Below, one piece after another: positions 8,925 through 16,343 of a stretch of DNA of 27,960 nucleotides. The position numbers were made by a program, and so were the translations under genes. The DNA is from Betaproteobacteria bacterium (GTDB taxonomy: Bacteria > Pseudomonadota > Gammaproteobacteria > Burkholderiales > Burkholderiaceae), in contig RFXC01000026.1 of assembly GCA_009921765.1 (NCBI GenBank), forward strand, positions 1-27,960. The letters are read 5' to 3'. The notes beneath the pieces were generated by a model, which worked only from the letters and a program-made list of their open reading frames with translations, did no database searches and was not told the DNA's origin. Each line of letters starts with the position of its first letter. The first letter of the stretch is position 1.

Positions 8925-9761
8925 TTAGCCGGTTGTGGCCGGTGCACTCACGATCCACCCTTCGAGGCCGTCGATCTGCTCGGGGAGTCCGTATCGTGGA
9001 CCCTGGCTGAGCGCCCAGCCTGCCTGCACCGCGCAGAGCACCGCATCGAGCCAGTCACCGCGGGGCTCTTCTTCGATCTGGTGGCGCACCCCACCCGCAA
9101 AGTCGACCTTGATCGCAAGCGGATGCGCCCCCGCGGCAAGCGCACCGACCATCGCACGGCGGGCCGCGAGCCGGGCCGCATCCTGGCGCGCGGCATCATC
9201 GCTCTTGTACGAACCCCGGTGAAGGGCGCGGGCGAGAAGCCCCGGATAGGCTTCAAGCGCCACCCGCGACGGATCGCCCGCGTGCAGACCCGGGAGTTCC
9301 ACGCCAGCCTCCAGCAAAGCGGGCGCTCCCGCATGAAACATCCACGCAACCGGCGGGTTCACCCACTTCATCGACGGCGACGAGCCCGCCGGCCGATCGG
9401 TCGCCCGATGTGCGAATTTCCCACCGGGTGGCCGAGCGGCGCAGAACGCGCGCAAGGTCTCGCGCAGCTGCGGGCGCGGAGTACCCGAAAACGCCCGCAC
9501 CAGCGCGGGCCAGTCGGTCGGCCATCCCACATCGAGCACCAGTTCACGCGGCAGCCCGAACGGAAAATCAAACCCGCCCAACCAGGGACCCGGGCGAGCC
9601 AGCAGCTGTGCAAACTCGGGCAGCGAGCCAATCGCCTCAAGCGCCTCGATCCGCAACCTGGTCGGTGAAAGGAGCCGCGCACGAGCCAGGGTGATCGGCT
9701 TTTTCCGTGACGGCGCGCTCGAAAAATCGACGCCAAGGATCGCCACCGCATCCGTCGGCAT
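8925..9761 (-). CDS. DUF429 family protein, predicted RNase H-fold nuclease
   Basis: 278-residue protein of the DUF429 family, generally regarded as predicted nucleases with an RNase H-like fold; no member known to me has a firm function. The pattern here supports the fold. Strand 1 reads ILGVDFSSAP with Asp12, a second motif reads GGFDFPFGLPRE with Asp65, ALEAYPG carries Glu170, and a C-terminal GDWLDAVLCA carries Asp236 and Asp239. This gives a spread of acidic residues suitable for two-metal chemistry. The ATG at 9761 starts right before the first strand; an ATG at 9833 would add a Pro/Gly-rich stretch with no similarity. It is the first gene of a minus-strand run leading into the aminotransferase, lhr and pdeM, and diverges from folE. 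A role in nucleic acid repair is inferred from position only. Confidence 0.8.
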   Translation of the reverse strand: MPTDAVAILGVDFSSAPSRKKPITLARARLLSPTRLRIEALEAIGSLPEFAQLLARPGPWLGGFDFPFGLPRELVLDVGWPTDWPALVRAFSGTPRPQLRETLRAFCAARPPGGKFAHRATDRPAGSSPSMKWVNPPVAWMFHAGAPALLEAGVELPGLHAGDPSRVALEAYPGLLARALHRGSYKSDDAARQDAARLAARRAMVGALAAGAHPLAIKVDFAGGVRHQIEEEPRGDWLDAVLCAVQAGWALSQGPRYGLPEQIDGLEGWIVSAPATTG

Positions 9762-9828
9762 TTCGCAACAGGGCCGCGGGCCACCCTGTGCGGCGGGCCG
9801 CGCCGGCAAACGTAAGTGATCACCAACT

Positions 9829-9844
9829 GTCATATTTAACTGAC
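9829..9844. promoter_or_regulatory. AT-rich inverted repeat between DUF429 and folE (candidate operator)
   Basis: GTCA-TATTTAAC-TGAC forms a 4-base inverted repeat around an AT-rich core in an otherwise GC-rich region, next to a perfect GTGATCAC palindrome at 9816-9823. It lies in the divergent region between DUF429 and folE and could be a promoter element or regulator site. No known operator is recognised; the arms are short and may be chance. Confidence 0.22.
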
Positions 9845-9856
9845 TTGCGTCGTGTC

Positions 9857-9884
9857 TTGCGTCCGGAATACCTGGCGATATAGC
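9857..9884 (+). promoter_or_regulatory. Candidate sigma70-type promoter for folE
   Basis: TTGCGT (9857-9862) and TATAGC (9879-9884) are spaced by 16 bases and precede folE. Transcription from here would give a leader of about 150 bases, long enough for RNA-level control. Both hexamers are only partial matches to consensus. Confidence 0.3.
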
Positions 9885-9975
9885 CCAAAACCGCATAGGG
9901 TTACAGGGGTGTTTACCCGCGTGCACGGACCAGGTTTGTGCGACACGCCGGGCGAAATCACGCATCGTTCGCACC

Positions 9976-10026
9976 CCGCCTTCATCTGTTGGCGGAGTAC
10001 CCCGACAGGCGCCGGTTCACAGCGCC
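9976..10026 (+). promoter_or_regulatory. Two-hairpin structured leader upstream of folE (possible cis-regulatory RNA)
   Basis: Hairpin 1 pairs CCGCC (9976-9980) with GGCGG (9991-9995) around a 10-base loop. Hairpin 2 pairs GGCGC (10008-10012) with GCGCC (10022-10026) around a 9-base loop. The second stem ends directly before the folE Shine-Dalgarno (GGGAG, from 10028), so its folding could affect ribosome access. Tetrahydrofolate riboswitches are known upstream of folE in some proteobacteria, but I cannot match this leader to a specific consensus, and in GC-rich DNA such stems arise easily. Confidence 0.28.
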
Positions 10027-10040
10027 GGGAGAATAACTCG

Positions 10041-10781
10041 ATGAGCAACGCCTCCAACGTCAAAGCCCTGCCCCGCAAAGCCTCGCGCACCCGTGTCGAG
10101 GACACCGGGCGCCCCATGTCGCAGGTCATTCGCGAGCGCATCCGCGACGCGGGCCGGCGCTTTCATGCCAACGACAACATTTCCGAGTTCATTCACTCCG
10201 AGGTCGAGCGCGAGGCTCTTCGGAAGGAAGTCGAAACCCGCGTCCAGGCCCTGCTCGAGTCGCTGGTGATCGACACCACCAACGATCACAACACGCAGGA
10301 CACCGCGCGTCGCGTCGCCAAGATGTACCTGAAGGAGGTGTTCCGCGGACGCTACGAAGCAATGCCCGCGGTGACCGAATTTCCGAATGTGGAGCGCCTG
10401 AGTGAATTGATCGTGGTGGGTCCGATCACGGTGCGGTCGGCGTGCTCGCATCACCTTTGCCCCATCCTGGGCAAGATCTGGATCGGCGTTCTGCCCAATG
10501 CCAACTCGAAACTGATCGGTCTGTCGAAGTACGCGCGCGTGGCCGACTGGGTCATGAGTCGGCCCCAGATCCAGGAAGAGGCGGTCAAGACACTGGCGGA
10601 CGAACTCGAGCGGCTGCTGTTGCCCGATGGTCTGGCGGTCATCATGGAAGCCGATCACTTCTGCATGCACTGGCGCGGCGTGAAAGACGAAACCTCCATG
10701 ACCTCTTCGATCATGCGCGGCAGCTTTCTCAAGTCTGACGCGCTGCGGCGCGAGCTGCTGTCGCTGCTCAAGCGCAACTGA
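10041..10781 (+). CDS. folE: GTP cyclohydrolase I
   Basis: 246-residue GTP cyclohydrolase I, which converts GTP to 7,8-dihydroneopterin triphosphate and formate, the first step of tetrahydrofolate and pterin synthesis. Zinc ligands Cys135 and His138 lie in SACSHHLCP and Cys208 in DHFCMHWRG; catalytic-type His137 and His206 are present. IGLSKYARV (159-167) and SRPQIQEE (173-180) are the usual core signatures. The N-terminal 45 residues are longer and more basic than in E. coli FolE. The SACSHHLCP/FCMHWRGVKD wording marks a subtype seen in many proteobacteria and cyanobacteria. ATG at 10041 has GGGAGAA 8 bases upstream; the open frame back to 9852 has no support. It is the only plus-strand gene between the two halves of the DNA-repair cluster. 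NudB, which acts on its product, is encoded at 15864-16331. Confidence 0.95.
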   Translation: MSNASNVKALPRKASRTRVEDTGRPMSQVIRERIRDAGRRFHANDNISEFIHSEVEREALRKEVETRVQALLESLVIDTTNDHNTQDTARRVAKMYLKEVFRGRYEAMPAVTEFPNVERLSELIVVGPITVRSACSHHLCPILGKIWIGVLPNANSKLIGLSKYARVADWVMSRPQIQEEAVKTLADELERLLLPDGLAVIMEADHFCMHWRGVKDETSMTSSIMRGSFLKSDALRRELLSLLKRN

Positions 10782-10789
10782 TTCCTCGG

Positions 10790-10806
10790 GCCTGCACGCA
10801 GCAGGC
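10790..10806 (+). terminator. Hairpin after folE (candidate terminator)
   Basis: GCCTGC (10790-10795) pairs perfectly with GCAGGC (10801-10806) over a 5-base loop, starting 8 bases past the folE stop. No U-tract follows, so intrinsic termination would be weak. It sits in the 61-base gap between the convergent folE and ligase genes. Confidence 0.4.
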
Positions 10807-10822
10807 GGCAAGCGCGACGCGC

Positions 10823-10839
10823 CAGGCCCCGGGGGCCTG
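10823..10839. terminator. Second hairpin in the folE/ligase convergent gap
   Basis: CAGGCC (10823-10828) pairs with GGCCTG (10834-10839) over CCGGG, immediately after the ligase stop on the minus strand. With the hairpin at 10790-10806 it could terminate or protect transcripts from both directions. No T-run is present on either strand. Confidence 0.4.
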
Positions 10840-10842
10840 CGC

Positions 10843-12591
10843 TCAGCCGCGGCTCTCTGCGAGCAGCCCCTGCAGTGACGCGAGCGAATCCGCCTCCGCA
10901 ACGCCCTTGTCCCGGCGCCAGCGCAGCATTCTCGGAAAGCGCACCGACACGCCTGCGCGGTGCCTGGCCGAGCGGGCGATGCCCTCGAAACCGATTTCGA
11001 ACACCAGCGTGGGTTCAACGCTTCTTACCGGCCCGAACCGCTCGACTGTCGTACGGCGGATGATCGCGTCGACTTCCCGGATCTCGGCATCGGTCAGACC
11101 AGAGTAGGCCTTGGCAAACGGTACCAGCCGCGGCGCCTCGTCTGTCGACCGGTCCCAGACCGCAAAAGTGTAGTCGGTATAAAGGCCCGCCCGCCTGCCG
11201 TGGCCGGCCTGCGCATAGATCAGTACCGCATCCACCGCAAACGGATCGAGCTTCCACTTGAACCAGTGGCCGCCGTCGGCCCGGCTGCGACCGATACCGT
11301 AGGCCGAATCGAGTCGCTTGAGCATCAGGCCCTCGGCACCAAAGGCACGCGCGGACTCGCGCAGCCCGGCCCGCTCCGACCAGGTCGATGCTTCAAACGC
11401 GCTCGCCGCACACAGACGGTCGGGATCGGGCGCGGCGAGCGCCAGGCAGTCCGACAACACCTGCCGACGCAGGCGAAGCGGGTGGCTGCGCAGATCGACC
11501 CCCTGGTGTTCCAGACAATCGAAGACCACCAGGCGCGCGGGCGTCTGGCGCAGCGTGATCGCACCCGGGCGCAGACGGCCGATGCGGGTCTGCATGGCAG
11601 CAAAATCCATGGGTCGGGGTGCGCCCGCCGCCCAGCACAGAAGTTCGCCATCGAGCACGGTGCCGGGCGCAAGCGCTTGCGCGGCGGAAACGATCTCGGG
11701 GAACCGGTCAGTGAGCAGTTCCTCGCCACGCGACCACAACGCAACCGCGTGCGCCCTTCGCACCAGCTGCACACGGATCCCGTCCCACTTCCATTCAGCG
11801 AGCCAGTGTGCGGCGGGCTCGGCATCGGCTTTTGCCGGCTCCCAACTGTGCGCGAGCATGAACGGATAGGGCAGAAGCGCGAGCGCCGGATCAGACGATT
11901 GACCGGCATCGGTCGCGGTCGCTGCCGTCGCCCGGGCAGCGTCCCCGATTCCGTCCGCGAGCGGCGGCGAACGATCCGCGTCCGCCCGGGTGCCCGCAGG
12001 CGCGACCAGCGCGCGATATCGCACACCGTCGGGCACCATCTTGCGGTCGGTAAAGCCGATGATGCGCTGGGCAATCAGCCGGGCATCGACTGCGCTCACC
12101 TCGGCGAGCGCCCGCAGCACGAGTTGCCGCGATACGCCCAGGCGCAGGCCTCCCGTGAGCAGCTTGTTGAACACGAAGCGCTGCCAGCTGTCGAGCACCC
12201 GCCAGCAGGCGATCAGCGCCCCGCGCGCCGCATCAGGATCGAGATCTCGAAGCGGCAGCAGACGGCTGCGCATCCAGCTGTCAAGCGTCCCACCGGCATC
12301 GGACGCCTCGCACGATTCGGGTAACAGCAGCGCGATCGTCTCGGCCAGATCCCCCACCGCCTGGTAGCACTCGTCAAACAACCACTCGGGCACGCCGGCG
12401 GCCTCGCGTGCCGCTTCACGGAGCAAGCGCGTGGCAACCAGCGTCCGTGGCCTGCCGCCGGCAAGGAAATACACCGCCCAGGCGCAGTCCTCGTCTGGCG
12501 CGGTGAGGAGGTAGGCGCGCATCGCTGCGACCTTGTCGAGGGTGGAATTGGAGCGGTCAAGCGCCGCCACCATCGAGGCAAATCCCTCCAT
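10843..12591 (-). CDS. ATP-dependent DNA ligase of the ligase-associated DNA damage response cluster
   Basis: 582-residue ATP-dependent DNA ligase that seals nicks through a ligase-AMP intermediate; it is distinct from the NAD-dependent LigA expected elsewhere in the genome. The N-terminal DNA-binding domain (about 1-195) includes FNKLLTGGLRLGVS (141-154). The nucleotidyltransferase core shows motif I EWKWDG with the adenylated Lys268, VLDGEL (312-317), then GLMLKRLDSAYGIGR, and WFKWKLDP near motif V; the OB domain ends the protein. Residues about 199-236 form an Ala/Asp-rich linker (TRADADR, ATAATATDAG) that makes the protein longer than the usual 530-560. The ATG at 12591 overlaps the exonuclease stop (TGATG), so the two are translationally coupled; a later ATG at 12573 has GGAGG 11 bases upstream but would remove conserved N-terminal residues. 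Confidence 0.95.
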   Translation of the reverse strand: MEGFASMVAALDRSNSTLDKVAAMRAYLLTAPDEDCAWAVYFLAGGRPRTLVATRLLREAAREAAGVPEWLFDECYQAVGDLAETIALLLPESCEASDAGGTLDSWMRSRLLPLRDLDPDAARGALIACWRVLDSWQRFVFNKLLTGGLRLGVSRQLVLRALAEVSAVDARLIAQRIIGFTDRKMVPDGVRYRALVAPAGTRADADRSPPLADGIGDAARATAATATDAGQSSDPALALLPYPFMLAHSWEPAKADAEPAAHWLAEWKWDGIRVQLVRRAHAVALWSRGEELLTDRFPEIVSAAQALAPGTVLDGELLCWAAGAPRPMDFAAMQTRIGRLRPGAITLRQTPARLVVFDCLEHQGVDLRSHPLRLRRQVLSDCLALAAPDPDRLCAASAFEASTWSERAGLRESARAFGAEGLMLKRLDSAYGIGRSRADGGHWFKWKLDPFAVDAVLIYAQAGHGRRAGLYTDYTFAVWDRSTDEAPRLVPFAKAYSGLTDAEIREVDAIIRRTTVERFGPVRSVEPTLVFEIGFEGIARSARHRAGVSVRFPRMLRWRRDKGVAEADSLASLQGLLAESRG

Positions 12592-13664
12592 CAGGATGTC
12601 CGCCGGTTGACAGTCTGGGCGAGCGGAGTCGCCCAGGCGCTATCCTCGGAGGCGGCGGACTCGGCGCCCGCCTCGCCTCCGAACTCTGTACGAAGCGCGT
12701 GCGCGGCGATCCCGCGATCGGACAGATGGCGAACAATCGCGGCCTCGAAACCGTGGGTAACGACCACGCGCCTGGCACCGCTTGCTTCGATGGCCTGCAT
12801 CAACCCCGGCCAGTCGGCGTGGTCTGACAGCACAAAGCCCCGGTCGAGCGCTCGTCGCCTGCGCGCCCCGCGCACCCTCATCCAGCCGGAAGCAAACGCG
12901 AGACTCGCGTCGCCAAACCGCGACAGCCAGGGCGAACCCGCAGCCGAGGGCGGCGCAAGCACGAGCGGCGTCTCGCCGCCCGCGGCGCGTCGCCAGTCGG
13001 TTGCGCCACACGTCACGGGGAGGCTCACACCGGCCTCCCGATAGGCGGCATTGACGGCAGCGACCGCGCCGTGAACCACGATGGGCCCGGCGAGCGCCTG
13101 CGCTCGCGCGAGGCCCGCCTGAATGCGCTGCGCCTTGCCCAGTGCATAACAGAGCAGCACGCTCGCCCGGCCGTGGGCAGCGTTGTCGGCCCACCAGCTC
13201 GCGATCTCGGCCATGGTCTGCGTATCCGGCCGCCAGCGATAGACTGGCAGACCGAAGGTGGACTCGGTGATAAAGGTGTCGCAGCGCACCGGCTCAAACG
13301 CCGTGCAGGTGGGATCGGCCTCGAGCTTGTAGTCGCCCGAGACCACCCACACTTCGCCGCGATGCTCGATCCGGACCTGCGCCGATCCCAGGATATGGCC
13401 CGCCGGGAAAAGCGAGACCCGCACATCCCCCTGCGTGATCGACTCCCCCCACTGGAGGGTCTGAAGCGAGATTCTGCCAAGGCGCGCATGCATCACCTCG
13501 CGCGCCTCGCCGGCAGCGAGATACCGCCGGTGGCCGGTCCGCGCATGATCGGCGTGCGCATGCGTGATCACCGCCCGGTCCACCGGTCGCCAGGGATCGA
13601 TGAAAAAGCCACCGGCCTCGCAGTACAGGCCTTCGGGCCGAAGCACCACCAGATCGCGCGACAT
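12591..13664 (-). CDS. Ligase-associated DNA damage response exonuclease (MBL-fold, beta-CASP-like)
   Basis: 357-residue metallo-beta-lactamase-fold nuclease of the SNM1/beta-CASP type that accompanies the ATP-dependent ligase in this repair system. Metal ligands are visible: HAHADH (35-40), His90 in FPAGHILGS, Asp111 in VVSGDYK, and a later SDHADWPG near residue 285. FITESTFGLP resembles the STYG/ESTFG strand of beta-CASP nucleases, and VVTHG near the C-terminus supplies the last conserved histidine. The last 30 residues are Ala/Ser-rich and probably disordered. ATG at 13664 has CGGAGA about 6 bases upstream. It heads the exo-lig pair 54 bases downstream of clsB and ends inside the ligase start codon region. 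The family's nuclease assignment is established; the substrate here is inferred. Confidence 0.93.
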   Translation of the reverse strand: MSRDLVVLRPEGLYCEAGGFFIDPWRPVDRAVITHAHADHARTGHRRYLAAGEAREVMHARLGRISLQTLQWGESITQGDVRVSLFPAGHILGSAQVRIEHRGEVWVVSGDYKLEADPTCTAFEPVRCDTFITESTFGLPVYRWRPDTQTMAEIASWWADNAAHGRASVLLCYALGKAQRIQAGLARAQALAGPIVVHGAVAAVNAAYREAGVSLPVTCGATDWRRAAGGETPLVLAPPSAAGSPWLSRFGDASLAFASGWMRVRGARRRRALDRGFVLSDHADWPGLMQAIEASGARRVVVTHGFEAAIVRHLSDRGIAAHALRTEFGGEAGAESAASEDSAWATPLAQTVNRRTS

Positions 13665-13718
13665 CAGCGTCTCCGATTCATGCTCAGACCCCGCCCGCGC
13701 AGCACCAATGCGACCTGG

Positions 13719-14981
13719 TCAGTACCGGAGCCCGCGACCGGACAGCGCAACGCCGATTCGCAGCACGAATGCAGCGCCTAGCGCCGCCGCCCTGACCCAC
13801 CAGGGGCGCGCCACGATGTGCGACCAACGCACCGGCCGCCCGCCCTCGGCAATGGCATGCTCGATCCGGGCGCGCAACACCGCTGCCATCGCATCGTCTT
13901 GCACGATGACATTGGCCTCGCGTGCGAGCAGCAGCGAGAACGGATCGATATTCGATGAACCCAGGGTGAACCATTGATCGGCGAGCGCAAGCTTGGCGTG
14001 CAGAAACCCTGGTTGATACTCGATGATTTCAACCCCGGCGCGCAGCAACTCCTCATGGAGCGCGAGCGTACCGAAATGGGGCAGTCGATACTCGATTCGC
14101 CCCTGCAGCAGCAGGCGCACACGCACCCCGCGCGCCGCCGCTTCAGCCAGGGCTCGGCGAAATTTCGCGCCTGGAAAGAAATAGGCGCAGGCGATCAGCA
14201 CCTCGGTATGGGCCCGACCGATCGCGCGCAGATAGGCACGCTCGATCGTTCGGCGATGGCGAAAATTGTCGCGCTCGGCAAACGCAGCGCGAACCGTTTG
14301 GGCCGCGGCGGCCGGCGCCTGCCCCGCGCCGACAGGCCCACCCTCGGCAGCCGGTGCCGCCTGCGGCGTCGTCGAGCTGCCCTGGGTCGGCGCAGGCCAG
14401 CGCACCGGTTGTGCGCGTCGCCAGACCTGTGCCATGGCGCTCATCGCCTCCTCGACCAGCGGCCCGCGAACCCGGAGCGCAAAGTCCAGCCGGGGCGCCT
14501 CTAGCCGACCCCGGACCGGATCCTCGTGATCATCGATCAGATTGATACCGCCCACGAACAGCTCGGCCGAATCGATCAGCGCGAGCTTGCGATGCAGGCG
14601 CCGAAGCGCCTGCCGCTCCAGACGCCAGCGCCGCAGCGGCCGGAAAATACGCAGATCAACCTGTTGGGCGGCAAGGACTTGCCCAACCTCACCGGTCGGC
14701 ATACCGGTGCCAAACCCGTCCACCACGAGGCGCACGGCCACGCCACGCGCGACCGCGCGACCCAACGCCTGGGCAATCCGACGCCCGCTCGCATCGTCGT
14801 GAAAAATGTAGGTTTCGATCCAGACCGACTCACGCGCGGAGTGGATGGCCGTTTCAAGCGCCGGAAAAAACTCCGCGCCCGACTGCAACAGCTGAACCGC
14901 ATGCCCGGGGCGACAACGCGGCCGCTGTCGCCGCCCGAGCAGTTGCCGCCACGCCGGCGATATCGTGCGGACGCGGCTCAC
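13719..14981 (-). CDS. clsB: Cardiolipin synthase B-type phospholipase D family protein
   Basis: 420-residue protein with two phospholipase D HKD motifs: His130-x-Lys132-x4-Asp137 (LHRKLALID) and His328-x-Lys330-x4-Asp335 (FLHAKLALAD), each followed by a GG/GSxN sequence (VGGINL, LGSSNID). This fits ClsB-type cardiolipin synthases, which make cardiolipin at the inner membrane. A low-complexity Ala/Gly/Pro linker (about 197-229) separates the halves. A hydrophobic C-terminal stretch (about 397-416) may anchor the protein. The start is a GTG at 14981 that overlaps the stop of the upstream EEP gene by 4 bases (GTGA), with GGAG 11 bases upstream. The EEP-ClsB pairing is common in betaproteobacteria and supports the assignment; other PLD-family transphosphatidylase activity is possible. 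Confidence 0.9.
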   Translation of the reverse strand: MSRVRTISPAWRQLLGRRQRPRCRPGHAVQLLQSGAEFFPALETAIHSARESVWIETYIFHDDASGRRIAQALGRAVARGVAVRLVVDGFGTGMPTGEVGQVLAAQQVDLRIFRPLRRWRLERQALRRLHRKLALIDSAELFVGGINLIDDHEDPVRGRLEAPRLDFALRVRGPLVEEAMSAMAQVWRRAQPVRWPAPTQGSSTTPQAAPAAEGGPVGAGQAPAAAAQTVRAAFAERDNFRHRRTIERAYLRAIGRAHTEVLIACAYFFPGAKFRRALAEAAARGVRVRLLLQGRIEYRLPHFGTLALHEELLRAGVEIIEYQPGFLHAKLALADQWFTLGSSNIDPFSLLLAREANVIVQDDAMAAVLRARIEHAIAEGGRPVRWSHIVARPWWVRAAALGAAFVLRIGVALSGRGLRY

Positions 14982-15856
14982 CCGTGGCCGCGCTCCAGGT
15001 CGGCTATCACCGGGCTGTGATCGGAAAGCCGGGCCCAGCCGGGTCCCCGTGGCACCCTGGCATCGCGCACCGCGAATCCACGAAGATAGATGCGATCCAT
15101 CCTCAGCCAGGGTACGAGCGCCGGAAACGTACGCGCCGACCGGACGCGCCGCGGCAATCGCAACGACTCGGGCGCCATGTTCATGCCCATGTCGGCCAGC
15201 CGGTCACGCATGAACCACATCGCACGCTGCGTGCGAACCATGCCGGGTCGAAGCGAATCGAAAGCTTCGATCACATCGATTGCGTCGCACAGCCGACGCG
15301 AGAGCTGGCCGCGCCAGTCGTTGAAATCACCGCCGATGATGAGGGGCGCCCCAGCGGGTACCGAGCGCTGGATCCAGTCGATCAACGCATCGAGCTGCCG
15401 CTCGCGGCTACGCGCCAGCAGCCCGAAATGCACCACGAAGCAATGCACAGGATCGCCGCCCACCTCGACCACACAATGCAGCACGCCCCGCTTTTCCAAT
15501 GCATGGTCGGAAAAATCACGATGGTCACGATGCACGATCGGAAACCGCGACAGCAACGCGTTGCCATGGTGGCCGTGCAGGTAGTGGGCGTTCGCGCGAT
15601 AGGCGCTCTCGAAGGTGTGCCGAAGGCCAGGCGCCTGCGCAAGAAAGACATCCTGCGGTTCCCTGGGCCAGTGTTCAAAGCGTCTCGCATGCCGCTCATG
15701 CTGGCCCTGCACTTCCTGGAGCAGAATCAGATCGGCATCGAGTTCGTGAAGCCGCGCCCGCAGTTCATGAATGCGCGCCACCCGCCGAAGCCCGAACAGT
15801 TCGCGCAACACCCCTTTGTGAATGTTGTAGGTGGCAACCCGCAGCTGGGTAGGCAT
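14978..15856 (-). CDS. Endonuclease/exonuclease/phosphatase (EEP) family protein
   Basis: 292-residue EEP-fold hydrolase related to exonuclease III, DNase I and inositol phosphatases. Core residues are in order: Asn11 (ATYNIHKG), Glu48 (LLQEVQ), HGNALLSR (97-104), VVHFGL (141-146), GGDFNDW with Asp177 and Asn179, and SDHSPV with Asp279 and His280. The missing detail is substrate: these betaproteobacterial proteins, always near clsB, may cleave a phosphodiester in nucleic acid or in a lipid head group. ATG at 15856 is selected with GAGG 5 bases upstream; upstream in-frame codons overlap nudB and look non-coding. It follows nudB by 7 bases and overlaps clsB by 4, so it lies mid-operon. Confidence 0.9.
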   Translation of the reverse strand: MPTQLRVATYNIHKGVLRELFGLRRVARIHELRARLHELDADLILLQEVQGQHERHARRFEHWPREPQDVFLAQAPGLRHTFESAYRANAHYLHGHHGNALLSRFPIVHRDHRDFSDHALEKRGVLHCVVEVGGDPVHCFVVHFGLLARSRERQLDALIDWIQRSVPAGAPLIIGGDFNDWRGQLSRRLCDAIDVIEAFDSLRPGMVRTQRAMWFMRDRLADMGMNMAPESLRLPRRVRSARTFPALVPWLRMDRIYLRGFAVRDARVPRGPGWARLSDHSPVIADLERGHG

Positions 15857-15863
15857 GGAAGCC

Positions 15864-16331
15864 TCAGCGCGCAGCGGGCGGCATGCCCGCCGTACGGCGC
15901 GGCAGCTGCCGGATCGCCTCGGCATTGGACCAGGAGAAACAGCGGTCGGCCGCCTCATGCCAGGGGAGCCAGGCCTGGCTCAGATGTTCGCGCGGCGACA
16001 GCCGCGCCTCGATCGGGCCAGGCAGCAGCAAGCCAAACACATGCTCGGTGTTGTGCGTGACCCCGGGCGGGTAGCGGTGCCGCCAGTGCGCATAGATTTC
16101 ATAGCGCTGGCTCCACTGCCAGTCGGTGAGTTCGAAGCGCGAACAGTCAAAGCCGGTTTCCTCGAACACCTCACGTCGGCAAGTATCAGACAGCGCTTCC
16201 TCGAGCGTGTCCTTGCTGCCAGTGACCGATTGCCAGAAGCCGGGATGATCGGCGCGTTCGAGCAGCAGCACTTCAAGCGCTGCCGTATGAATCACGACCA
16301 GCACCGATTCGGGAATCTTGTTGCCGGCCAT
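15864..16331 (-). CDS. nudB: Dihydroneopterin triphosphate diphosphatase (Nudix)
   Basis: 155-residue Nudix hydrolase matching NudB, which removes pyrophosphate from dihydroneopterin triphosphate, the product of FolE, in folate synthesis. The N-terminus (KIPESVLVVIHT) and QSVTGS are typical of NudB. The Nudix box spans about 38-61 with RREVFEETG; spacing between the first Gly and the REV segment is one residue longer than the textbook box. ATG at 16331 has GAGG 6 bases upstream, in the 12-base gap after aspS. The aspS-nudB-EEP-clsB order is a recurrent betaproteobacterial arrangement. FolE is encoded 5 kb away on the other strand, so the two are not co-transcribed. Confidence 0.92.
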   Translation of the reverse strand: MAGNKIPESVLVVIHTAALEVLLLERADHPGFWQSVTGSKDTLEEALSDTCRREVFEETGFDCSRFELTDWQWSQRYEIYAHWRHRYPPGVTHNTEHVFGLLLPGPIEARLSPREHLSQAWLPWHEAADRCFSWSNAEAIRQLPRRTAGMPPAAR

Positions 16332-16343
16332 GACAAGCCTCGC

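Noticed and set aside
9817..9844. Possible attachment site or mobile-element boundary between folE and DUF429
   Set aside because: There is an AT-rich patch and short palindromes but no integrase, transposase or direct repeat on the far side; base composition of the flanking genes is uniform.
9852..10040. In-frame upstream extension of folE
   Set aside because: The extra codons show no family similarity, and a good ribosome binding site precedes the ATG at 10041.
10790..10839. REP-like or mobile repeat between folE and the ligase gene
   Set aside because: Two different short hairpins were found, with no second copy noticed elsewhere in the window; transcription ending is a simpler explanation.
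14536..14981. Separate small genes inside clsB on the plus strand
   Set aside because: They are antisense to the HKD-bearing region, have no start signals and are Arg-rich shadows.
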